From: Burkholderiaceae bacterium
Lineage (GTDB): Bacteria > Pseudomonadota > Gammaproteobacteria > Burkholderiales > Burkholderiaceae
Assembly: GCA_022701965.1 (NCBI GenBank)
Contig: JAKONL010000316.1
Location: forward strand, 1 to 9,505
Direction: 5' to 3'
DNA: 9,505 nt
Of this stretch, positions 1 to 8,519 are shown one piece after another. Under the pieces are notes generated by a model that saw only the letters and a program-made list of their open reading frames with translations, was not told where the DNA came from and searched no databases. Within the stretch, counting starts at the first letter, position 1, and each line of letters starts with the position of its first letter. The position numbers and the translations under genes were made by a program.

Positions 1-284
1 TCGCGGCCCGGGATCGCACCGGCGGGACTGTCGCCTGCCGGCGCCAGCTCTTCCAGGATGGCGAGCGCGTCCGTATGCCCTTCGAACAGCTTCACCAGCG
101 AGAGGTCATGAGCGGCCACGGCAGCCAGCGATCGCCAGCGTTCGAGCGTCCGGCCCGAACCCGGAAACGGCAACCGGTCGGCGCCCTTTCGCAACAGGTC
201 CGGCAGCAGCAAGCCCAGGTCGCCACCGCAGCCATGCGCGTCCAGCATCGCGCTCAGACGCTGGTCGGCGCGCACGGCAGCCAC
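1..284 (-). CDS. Acyl-CoA dehydrogenase-like protein, N-terminal part (runs off left edge)
   Basis: About 94 N-terminal residues are visible; the rest lies beyond the left edge. Reading leftwards it starts MAAVRADQRLSAMLDAHG, passes through FPGSGRTLERWRSLAAVAAH and then DLSLVKLFEGHTDALAILEE. The pattern 'RW..LA.VAA.DLSL.KL.EGHTDALAIL.EL' is, from memory, the start of a group of acyl-CoA-dehydrogenase-fold proteins common in Burkholderiales, in which it forms the N-terminal helical domain. That family is FAD-dependent and cytoplasmic, but no flavin or catalytic-base region is visible here, so substrate and activity cannot be judged. I chose the GTG at 284-282. A TTG at 290-288, in the same frame, would overlap the stop of the upstream gene by two bases (TTGA). 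Either way the gene is very probably co-transcribed, and perhaps translationally coupled, with the flavin-fold gene at 287-817. Confidence 0.6.
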   Translation of the reverse strand, partial: MAAVRADQRLSAMLDAHGCGGDLGLLLPDLLRKGADRLPFPGSGRTLERWRSLAAVAAHDLSLVKLFEGHTDALAILEELAPAGDSPAGAIPGR

Positions 285-286
285 GG

Positions 287-817
287 TCAACCCAGGTCCA
301 GCTTCTTGTGCTCGCCCATGTTCTTCGGCTGCTCGCCGGTCACGGCGGCCTTCGCCATCTTCAGGAGCTGCACCATCTTGCTATCGTCGACGTCCCAGAA
401 TTCGGCTTCGACGATGTGCACGCCCAGAAGACCGAGGTTCGGGTCGGTCACGCCCTTCGGGAACCAAGCCTTGGCGAAAGCGTTGAAGAGCTCTTCCTTC
501 TTTGCCTGGTCCTCGATCAGCGCTGCATGCCCCGAAATGGAGACGTAGCTGTCGCTGCTGGTATTCGCATACACCACGTTCACCACCTTGTCGGTGGCGG
601 TATGCCGGGCGATGTCGCCGTCCTTCGGGATGAAGAAGTAGAGCGTCGACTGCTCGTCGACCGACTTGTTCTGCGTGGTCAGCGGATGGCTGTGCAGCAT
701 GCCGTCCGAGTGGCGATGCGTCAGCATGCCGAAACGGATGTCCTTGATCAGGTCCCAGAGCTTTTGTTGGTCGTTGGTGTCGGTGGTCATGTCAGTGAAT
801 GGCTGAGTTGAAGACAT
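287..817 (-). CDS. Pyridoxamine 5'-phosphate oxidase-family protein (general-stress-protein-26 type)
   Basis: A 176-residue cytoplasmic protein of the flavin split-barrel superfamily, in the branch often annotated as 'general stress protein 26'. Seen in the sequence: the strand near residues 28-48 (FGMLTHRHSDGMLHSHPLTT), then LYFFIPKDGD (59-68), VNVVYANTSSDSYVSISGHA (79-98), AKAWFPKGVTDPNLGLLGVH (115-134), AEFWDVDDSKMVQLLKMAKA (138-157) and a C-terminal GEHKKLDLG. The AWFP.G..DP.L and EFWD motifs are typical of this branch. Members are thought to bind FMN or another flavin. The substrate is unknown, and homology does not make it a vitamin B6 enzyme. Start choice: ATG at 817, about 10 nt after GAAGG. 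A TTG at 823 and an ATG at 790 (MTTDTNDQQ) are alternatives. It is divergent from acnA, and its stop abuts the downstream acyl-CoA-dehydrogenase-like gene. Confidence 0.85.
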   Translation of the reverse strand: MSSTQPFTDMTTDTNDQQKLWDLIKDIRFGMLTHRHSDGMLHSHPLTTQNKSVDEQSTLYFFIPKDGDIARHTATDKVVNVVYANTSSDSYVSISGHAALIEDQAKKEELFNAFAKAWFPKGVTDPNLGLLGVHIVEAEFWDVDDSKMVQLLKMAKAAVTGEQPKNMGEHKKLDLG

Positions 818-869
818 CTGCAACTTACCTTCAAAACCTGTGGGGAAGGGGGTCTCAACGGCCGAGATG

Positions 870-904
870 CTGTCGGTGATTGCCGACGCGCAACCTGCCG
901 ACAG
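870..904. repeat. CTGTCGG/CCGACAG inverted repeat with an extra TGCCGAC copy, in the acnA leader region
   Basis: CTGTCGG (870-876) is perfectly complementary to CCGACAG (898-904). The first five-base pairing is also possible with CCGAC at 883-887, so two mutually exclusive hairpins can be drawn. TGCCGAC occurs twice in direct orientation (881-887 and 896-902), 15 bp apart. It lies in the 146-bp divergent gap between the flavin-fold gene and acnA. Whether it is an operator, an RNA structure or chance cannot be decided. I could not find a convincing -35/-10 pair in the gap; TATCTT at 925-930 is only a weak -10 candidate for acnA. Confidence 0.3.
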
Positions 905-963
905 CCACGGCGGGCGAAGCCTGATATCTTGCCAATGCTTCCACGATCAACAGGAGTTTCCCC

Positions 964-3882
<2,919 letters not shown>

Positions 3883-3893
3883 GGCGAATGAAT

Positions 3894-3912
3894 CGCAGGC
3901 CGGCGGCCTGCG
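3894..3912 (+). terminator. GC-rich stem-loop just after acnA
   Basis: CGCAGGCC (3894-3901), loop GGC, GGCCTGCG (3905-3912): a perfect 8-bp stem beginning 12 nt after the acnA stop codon. No T-run follows (GCCCTTCC), so it may be a weak or factor-assisted terminator, or a 3'-end stabilising hairpin, rather than a classic intrinsic terminator. Confidence 0.4.
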
Positions 3913-3962
3913 CCCTTCCGCACCGGATTCGAGAAGGCGATCGACGGGAATTCCGGCAAGCG

Positions 3963-3975
3963 CAATTGGGAATTG
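3963..3975. promoter_or_regulatory. CAATT-GGG-AATTG inverted repeat upstream of feoA
   Basis: A perfect 5-bp inverted repeat with a 3-bp spacer, inside a short AT-rich island (about 3963-3992) that stands out from the GC-rich surroundings and is the likely promoter area for feoAB. The same CAATT-N3-AATTG pattern occurs at 8491-8503. No confident sigma70 hexamers and no good Fur-box match were found. The role is unproven. Confidence 0.3.
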
Positions 3976-3998
3976 TTAGCATTCAGCTTTTGCTACGG

Positions 3999-4027
3999 CG
4001 CACGCCTCTCGCAGGCGATGCGTTTTT
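3999..4027 (+). terminator. Hairpin plus T5, ending 3 nt before the feoA start codon
   Basis: CGCA-CGCCT (3999-4007) pairs with AGGCG-A-TGCG (4013-4022). This gives a 9-bp stem with one bulged A and a 5-nt loop (CTCGC), followed at once by TTTTT (4023-4027). It has the form of an intrinsic terminator. It could end acnA transcripts, but it lies exactly where the feoA leader should be, and the only Shine-Dalgarno-like bases (AGGCG) are inside the stem. An attenuator, or a structure controlling feoA translation, is therefore possible. This is an inference from the sequence only. Confidence 0.45.
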
Positions 4028-4030
4028 CCC

Positions 4031-4327
4031 GTGCCTTCCATCGACTCCGCCATCTCCTCGTCGTCAACGCTGCGTCTCGACCAGCTTCCTCCCAACCAGT
4101 GGGCCACGGTGCTGGACCTGCAGCGAACCGACGTGCCCGAGGACCGCGAACTGGTGCTTCGCCTGACCGAGATCGGCTTCGTGCCGGGCGAGGCGGTGCG
4201 CATCGTCGCGAGCGGTGTGCCCGGGCGCGAACCGCTGGCGGTACGGCTGGGCCATACCACTTTCGCGTTGCGCCGGCACGAGGCATCGTTCATCCACGTC
4301 ACGCCCGGGGCCGCCCGCCATGGTTGA
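4031..4327 (+). CDS. feoA: FeoA, ferrous iron transport accessory protein
   Basis: A 98-residue cytoplasmic protein with the small SH3-like FeoA fold, which assists the Fe(II) permease FeoB. The core runs from about residue 14: LRLDQLPPNQWATVLDLQ, then LVLRLTEIGFVPGEAVRIVA and a C-terminal strand set PLAVRLGHTTFALRRHEASF. The 'L..IGF.PG..V.V' pattern is the family hallmark. The start is GTG at 4031, the only ATG/GTG/TTG codon in frame before the conserved core. It lacks a clear Shine-Dalgarno sequence at normal distance, because a hairpin with a T-run occupies that space. The first 13 residues are Ser-rich and not conserved, so the true start could differ. The 3' end overlaps feoB by 8 nt, indicating an operon and probably coupled translation. 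Confidence 0.9.
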   Translation: MPSIDSAISSSSTLRLDQLPPNQWATVLDLQRTDVPEDRELVLRLTEIGFVPGEAVRIVASGVPGREPLAVRLGHTTFALRRHEASFIHVTPGAARHG

Positions 4328-6242
4328 GGCGACGCTCACGTTCCATCCGGCCGCGCGCGGCACCGCTGCGACGCCGCCCGAGCGGATCGCGCTCCTCGGC
4401 AATCCGAACTGCGGCAAGACGGCGCTGTTCAACCTGCTGACCGGCAGCCGCCAGAAAGTCGCCAACTACGCGGGCGTCACGGTCGAGCGCAAGGAGGGCG
4501 TGCTGCAGACGAGCGAAGGCCGACGCGTCTTCGTGCTCGACCTGCCGGGCGCCTACAGCCTGAACGCGCTGTCGGCCGACGAGGCCGTGACGCGCGACGT
4601 CGTCACCGGGCGCAGCAGGGAGGCGCTGCCCGACCTGCTGGTCTGCGTCACCGACGCCACCAACCTTCGGCTCAACCTGCGGCTGGTGCTCGAGGCCCGC
4701 AAGCTCGGCCTGCCGATGGTGATGGCGCTCAACATGACCGACATGGCGAAGAAGCAGGGCATCGCCGTGGACACGGTGGTGCTGGCCCGCGAACTCGGCA
4801 TGCCCGTGATCGAAACCGTCGGGGTCCATGCCGGCGGCGCCGATACGCTGCTCGCCGCACTCGACGTGCCGGTGGCGGCCGCGGCGCCGGTGGAGTGGGT
4901 CGCACCGGCGCTCGACGATGTGCTCGCCACCCAGCGCGAGGTGCGCCGCATCCTCGGCCTCGCGGTGACGGAGCCGGTCGGCAGCCTCGAGACCAGCGAC
5001 CGCATCGACCGCGTGGTGCTGCACCCGCTGTGGGGCATGGCGGTGCTCGCGGTCACGCTGTTCCTGATGTTCCAGGCGGTGTTCAGCTGGGCCAACGTGC
5101 CGATGGACCTGATCAAGTCGGGCACCGAATGGGTCGGCGAGGGCGTCAAGGGCGTGATTCCCGAAGGCCTGCTGCAGAGCCTGCTGGTCGACGGCGTGGT
5201 GGCGGGCGTGGGCGGCGTGATCGTCTTCCTGCCGCAGATCCTGATCCTCTTCCTCTTCATCCTGGCGCTCGAGGACTCCGGCTACCTGCCGCGGGCGGCC
5301 TTCCTGCTCGACCGCGTGATGGGCACGGTGGGCCTTTCGGGGCGTTCGTTCATCCCGCTGCTCTCGAGCTTCGCCTGCGCGATTCCCGGCGTGATGGCGA
5401 CGCGCACCATCAGCAACTGGCGCGACCGCCTGACGACCATCATGATCGCGCCGCTCATGACCTGCTCGGCGCGGCTGCCGGTGTATGCGCTGCTGATCGC
5501 GGCGTTCATCCCGGAGCGCACCGTCGGCGGCCTGTTCAACCTGCAGGGCGTGGTCCTGTTCGCGCTGTACCTGTTCGGCATCGTCTCGGCGATGGCGGTG
5601 GCCTGGGTGATGAAGCGCTTCGCGCGCTTCGGCGACCAGGGCAGCGGCCGGGTGGTGCATTCGCCGCTGCTGATGGAGCTGCCCGCCTACCGCTGGCCGA
5701 ACCTGCGCAACCTGGCGCTGGGGCTCCAGGAGCGCGCCTGGATCTTCCTGCAGCGCGTGGGCACGATCATCCTCACGCTGACGATCCTGCTGTGGTTCCT
5801 CTCGACCTTCCCGTCGCCGCCCGAGGGGGCGACCGGCCCGGCGATCCAGTACAGCCTGGCCGGCATGATCGGGGGCTGGCTCGAGCACATCTTCGCGCCG
5901 ATCGGCTTCAACTGGCAGATCTCGATCGCGCTGGTGCCGGGCATGGCGGCGCGCGAGGTCGCGGTCGGCGCGCTCGGGACGGTCTATGCGCTCTCGGCGA
6001 CCGGGGACGGCGTCGCGACCGCGCTGGAGCCGCTGATCGCGGGCAGCTGGTCGCTGGCGACCGCGCTGTCGCTGCTGGTCTGGTTCGTGTTCGCGCCGCA
6101 ATGCATCTCCACGCTCGCGGCGGTGCGGCGCGAGACCAATTCCTGGCGCTACGTCTGGATCATGGCCGGCTACCTGTTCGGGCTGGCCTACCTGGCCTGT
6201 TTCATCACCTACCGCATCGCCGTCGCGCTGGGCGCCGGCTGA
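4320..6242 (+). CDS. feoB: FeoB, ferrous iron permease with N-terminal G domain (short form)
   Basis: Inner-membrane Fe(II) uptake protein, 640 residues by the ATG at 4320; E. coli FeoB has about 773. The cytoplasmic G domain shows G1 GNPNCGKT (27-34), G2 NYAGVT (49-54), G3 DLPGAYSL (74-81) and G4 NMTD (138-141). The helical regulatory stretch between the G domain and the first membrane helix (about 180-233) is much shorter than in E. coli. The membrane part starts near residue 234 and includes FLPQILILFLFILALEDSGY, the gate segment FACAIPGVMATRTI (Cys353), APLMTCSARLPVYALL (Cys382) and APQCISTLAAVRRE (Cys595); these Cys-containing stretches correspond to conserved ones in the family. A longer in-frame opening reaches back to 4215, but that part is out-of-frame feoA. 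The gene sits between feoA and a small Cys-rich membrane protein. Regulation by iron or oxygen is likely from family knowledge, but no operator is clear. Confidence 0.95.
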   Translation: MVEATLTFHPAARGTAATPPERIALLGNPNCGKTALFNLLTGSRQKVANYAGVTVERKEGVLQTSEGRRVFVLDLPGAYSLNALSADEAVTRDVVTGRSREALPDLLVCVTDATNLRLNLRLVLEARKLGLPMVMALNMTDMAKKQGIAVDTVVLARELGMPVIETVGVHAGGADTLLAALDVPVAAAAPVEWVAPALDDVLATQREVRRILGLAVTEPVGSLETSDRIDRVVLHPLWGMAVLAVTLFLMFQAVFSWANVPMDLIKSGTEWVGEGVKGVIPEGLLQSLLVDGVVAGVGGVIVFLPQILILFLFILALEDSGYLPRAAFLLDRVMGTVGLSGRSFIPLLSSFACAIPGVMATRTISNWRDRLTTIMIAPLMTCSARLPVYALLIAAFIPERTVGGLFNLQGVVLFALYLFGIVSAMAVAWVMKRFARFGDQGSGRVVHSPLLMELPAYRWPNLRNLALGLQERAWIFLQRVGTIILTLTILLWFLSTFPSPPEGATGPAIQYSLAGMIGGWLEHIFAPIGFNWQISIALVPGMAAREVAVGALGTVYALSATGDGVATALEPLIAGSWSLATALSLLVWFVFAPQCISTLAAVRRETNSWRYVWIMAGYLFGLAYLACFITYRIAVALGAG

Positions 6243-6279
6243 GCGCCCGCCACGCCGTCGAGTTCACCAGGAGAACCCC

Positions 6280-6555
6280 ATGACACAGCAGATCATCGTC
6301 GGACTGATCGTCGCCCTGGCCGCCGCCTATGCGGTCTGGCGCTGGATGCCGGCCGCCTGGCGGCGCTCGGCCGCGGGCAAGGTCGCGGCGGGATCGCAGC
6401 GCGCGGGCCTGGTCGACGCCCGGCGCGCCAGCGCTCTGGCCGCCTCGCTCGCCAAGACATCCGGCTGCGGGTCGTGCGACAGTTGCGGAAGCTGCGGCAA
6501 GGCGTCCGCCGCCGCCGCCACGCCAGCGCGACCGGGCGACGCCGCCCCGCGCTGA
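6280..6555 (+). CDS. Small FeoB-adjacent Cys-rich membrane protein (DUF6587-like)
   Basis: A 91-residue protein with one predicted N-terminal membrane helix (about residues 4-22, IIVGLIVALAAAYAVWRWMP), a basic linker and a C-terminal cysteine cluster SGCGSCDSCGSC, in which Cys63, 66, 69 and 72 form a perfectly regular CX2CX2CX2C, followed by an Ala/Pro-rich tail. Good ribosome site: AGGAG at 6269-6273, 6 nt before ATG. It lies 37 nt after feoB on the same strand. Small membrane proteins with Cys-rich tails next to feoB are known in several phyla; in proteobacteria I recall such proteins under a DUF6587-type name, but that assignment is from memory. The cysteines facing the cytoplasm could bind iron or an Fe-S cluster handed over by FeoB. 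It could fill the place of FeoC, which it does not resemble. Confidence 0.8.
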   Translation: MTQQIIVGLIVALAAAYAVWRWMPAAWRRSAAGKVAAGSQRAGLVDARRASALAASLAKTSGCGSCDSCGSCGKASAAAATPARPGDAAPR

Positions 6556-6562
6556 AGTACAC

Positions 6563-7750
6563 ATGGCGCTGCGCGTGCTGGTCGCCGGTGGCGGCATCGG
6601 CGGACTGGCCGCGGCGCTGGCGCTCGCGCGCGACGGGCATCGGGTCGAACTGCTGGAGCAGGCGGCCGTGTTTTCGGAGATCGGTGCCGGCATCCAGCTC
6701 GGGCCCAACGCGATGCGCCGGCTCGCCGCGCTGGGCATCGCCGGGGAGGTCGAAGCCGTCGCCGCGCATCCGGGTGCGCTGGTGGTCGCCGATGCGTCGA
6801 CCGGTCGCGAGTTCGCCCGCATGCCGCTCGGCGACGCGATGCGCGCGCGCTACGGCGCGCGCTACTGCTGCGTGCACCGCGCCGACCTGCACGCGGTGCT
6901 CGCGCAGGCGGTGCGGCTGCACGGCGACGCGGTCGCGCTTCATCTCGATTCGCGCATCGTCCGGGTCGAGGACGGCCGCGACGCCGTCGGCGTCACGACG
7001 CAGGACGCGCGCTCGCGGCAGGCCGACGCGCTCGTCGGCGCCGACGGACTGTGGAGCGCCGTCCGCCCGGCGGTCGTCAATGCCGAGTCCGCGCCGCGGG
7101 TGACAGGCCACACGGCCTGGCGCGGACTGATCGCGCAGGACGCGCTGCCACCGGCGCTGCGAAGCGGCGACGTGCGCGTCTGGCTGGGGCCGCGCATGCA
7201 TGCCGTGGCCTACCCGGTGCGGCGCGGAGAGGCGCTCAACGTCGTGGTGCTCGCGGAATCGCCGCCTGCGGGCGATGCGCGCGACTGGGACCAGCCCGGC
7301 AGCCTCGCGGCCCTGCACAAGGCGACCGGACGATGCGCCGGCCCGCTGCAGGCGCTGATCGGGTCGATCGGCCCATGGCGCGCCTGGACGCTCTGCGATC
7401 GCGAGCCGCTCGCCGGTCCTTCGGAGATGGCTCGCGGCCGCATCGCGCTGCTCGGCGACGCCGCCCATCCGATGCTGCCGTACCTGGCACAGGGCGCGGG
7501 CATGGCGATCGAGGATGCCCTGGCGCTCGCCGAGGCGTTGCGTGACGTCCGGGAGCGAACGGCCGACGTGCCGGCAGCCCTGGGGCGCTATGCCCGAGCG
7601 CGCTGGCGGCGCGATGCGCAGGTCCAGTCCCGGGCGCGACGCAACGCCCGCATCTTCCATCTGACGGGGCCGATGCGGCTCGGCCGCGATCTGGCGTTGC
7701 GCACGTTCGGGCGCCGGCTGCTCGACGTGCCGTGGCTCTACGGCGGCTGA
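6563..7750 (+). CDS. FAD-dependent aromatic-ring-hydroxylase-type monooxygenase (salicylate hydroxylase-like)
   Basis: A 395-residue group A flavoprotein monooxygenase, expected to use NAD(P)H and O2 to hydroxylate an aromatic substrate in the cytoplasm. Motifs in order: dinucleotide-binding GGGIGGLAAALALARDGH (9-26) with the GxGxxG fingerprint; the FAD contact stretch EIGAGIQLGPNAMRRL (39-54); VGADGLWSAVR (158-168), the DG motif with Asp161; and IALLGDAAHPMLPYLAQGAG (294-313), the GD motif with Asp299, followed by MAIEDALALAEAL. Length and motif order match salicylate hydroxylase and 3-hydroxybenzoate 6-hydroxylase relatives, but the true substrate cannot be read from sequence. The ATG at 6563 places GxGxxG near residue 10, as usual; the open frame continues upstream only through the neighbouring gene. 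The Shine-Dalgarno is weak, and the start is 7 nt after the upstream stop, so coupling with the feo block is possible. Its stop is one base from the stop of convergent kynB. Confidence 0.88.
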   Translation: MALRVLVAGGGIGGLAAALALARDGHRVELLEQAAVFSEIGAGIQLGPNAMRRLAALGIAGEVEAVAAHPGALVVADASTGREFARMPLGDAMRARYGARYCCVHRADLHAVLAQAVRLHGDAVALHLDSRIVRVEDGRDAVGVTTQDARSRQADALVGADGLWSAVRPAVVNAESAPRVTGHTAWRGLIAQDALPPALRSGDVRVWLGPRMHAVAYPVRRGEALNVVVLAESPPAGDARDWDQPGSLAALHKATGRCAGPLQALIGSIGPWRAWTLCDREPLAGPSEMARGRIALLGDAAHPMLPYLAQGAGMAIEDALALAEALRDVRERTADVPAALGRYARARWRRDAQVQSRARRNARIFHLTGPMRLGRDLALRTFGRRLLDVPWLYGG

Positions 7751-7751
7751 A

Positions 7752-8387
7752 TCAGCGCGCCGCCGCCGGCAGCGCCCGCAACACCGCACGCACCGGCGAC
7801 GCGTCCGCGTCGACCAGCTTCAGCGGCAGTGCGATGAGTTCGTAGTCGCCCTCCGGTACCGCGTCGAGCACCAGGTTCTCCAGGACCCGCAGGTCGAGCC
7901 GCCGCGCGACCTGATGGCTATCGAGCGCTTCGCTGCCGGCCGGGTCGATGCTCGCGCTGTCGATGCCGACCAGCCGCACGCCGAGCGCGCCCAGACGCTT
8001 GAGCGTGGCCGGCGCGAACGCCGTCAGGTCGGGGTCCCAATGATCGACCGGCGCACGGTCGCAGGTGCGCACCAGCACGCGCGGCGGCAGGCCGTCGAGC
8101 GCATGGGCCAGATGGGCGAGCTCGACGAGCGGCCCGCAACCGATCGCATGGATCACGCGACACGGCCCGAGGTAGGGCGCGAGGTCGACCCGGCCGATCG
8201 CGGCCCCGCCGGCGTCGTAGTGCAGCGGGGCGTCGGCATGGGCCCCGATATGCGTCGACATCGTGATCTCGCCGACGTTGGCGGCGCCGTCGCTGCCCAG
8301 CACCGCGGTCCAGCGCTGTCGATAGGGCGTGTCGCCGGGATAGACCGCCGACGCAGCACTCACGGGCGGCGAGATGTCCCAGAGCAT
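7752..8387 (-). CDS. kynB: Kynurenine formamidase (arylformamidase), cyclase-family
   Basis: A 211-residue cytoplasmic metal-dependent hydrolase that converts N-formyl-L-kynurenine to kynurenine plus formate, the second step of tryptophan breakdown. It begins MLWDISPPVSAASAVYPGDT, the typical KynB start. The metal-site motif STHIGAHADAPLHYDAGG gives His46, His50 and Asp52 (HxGxHxDxPxH), with His158 and Glu170 as further candidate site residues. LVGIDSASIDPAGS (139-152) and LDSHQ (155-159) also fit the family. Start: ATG at 8387 after GAGAGGA (8403-8397), spacing 9 nt. KynB is usually beside kynA (tryptophan 2,3-dioxygenase) and kynU (kynureninase). Neither is visible here, although they may lie elsewhere. 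A generic cyclase-family hydrolase is possible, but the motifs favour KynB. Confidence 0.9.
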   Translation of the reverse strand: MLWDISPPVSAASAVYPGDTPYRQRWTAVLGSDGAANVGEITMSTHIGAHADAPLHYDAGGAAIGRVDLAPYLGPCRVIHAIGCGPLVELAHLAHALDGLPPRVLVRTCDRAPVDHWDPDLTAFAPATLKRLGALGVRLVGIDSASIDPAGSEALDSHQVARRLDLRVLENLVLDAVPEGDYELIALPLKLVDADASPVRAVLRALPAAAR

Positions 8388-8519
8388 CGCTGCAGGTCCT
8401 CTCGGTTCGTTAAGTTATGTACACATTCGCGGCGCGCGACTGCGCTAGTCTGTTCACCGTGGTTCACGGGTGTGAATTGCATCCTACTTTCAATTGACAA
8501 TTGTTCCGGAGCCGAAGCG
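8388..8519. promoter_or_regulatory. Divergent regulatory region between kynB and the unknown gene, with phased TTCAC elements
   Basis: A 132-bp divergent gap, clearly less GC-rich than its flanks. TTCAC occurs at 8453-8457 and 8463-8467 and its complement GTGAA at 8472-8476, so three half-sites fall about one helical turn apart. CCGTG-GTT-CACGG (8458-8470) forms a short inverted repeat within them. TGTACA (8418-8423) lies nearer to kynB. Such arrangement suggests transcription-factor binding, but no regulator gene is visible and no known operator is recognised. TTGACA (8494-8499) resembles a -35 box but is too close to the plus-strand start codon to serve it. Confidence 0.4.
8491..8503. promoter_or_regulatory. 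CAATT-GAC-AATTG inverted repeat upstream of the unknown gene
   Basis: Two adjoining CAATTG hexamers (8491-8496 and 8498-8503) separated by one A, also readable as CAATT-N3-AATTG. It sits 16 nt before the start codon at 8520, next to its ribosome site (GGAG, 8508-8511). It matches in form the repeat at 3963-3975 upstream of feoA. Function unknown. Confidence 0.3.

Noticed and set aside
3963..3992. Possible Fur box upstream of feoA
   Set aside because: The AT-rich stretch was compared with the 19-bp GATAAT-type consensus and matches too few positions in any register. Only a generic AT-rich regulatory region is supported.
4299..6101. Minus-strand open frame of about 600 codons opposite feoB
   Set aside because: His/Arg/Gln-rich shadow of feoB without motifs.
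7740..7765. Shared bidirectional terminator between the monooxygenase and kynB
   Set aside because: The stops are one base apart, and I see no hairpin followed by a T-run on either strand near the junction.
6293..7789. Minus-strand open frame of about 500 codons opposite the monooxygenase
   Set aside because: Arg-rich shadow. The plus strand encodes a complete flavoprotein with GxGxxG, DG and GD motifs.
8494..8499. TTGACA as a -35 promoter element
   Set aside because: The expected -10 position would fall on the start codon region at 8517-8522, with no matching hexamer. It is better explained as part of the CAATTGACAATTG repeat.
7914..8519. Upstream extension of the unknown gene (same frame as 8520-9047)
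   Set aside because: This part is antisense to kynB. A good ribosome site and ATG at 8520 give a natural start.
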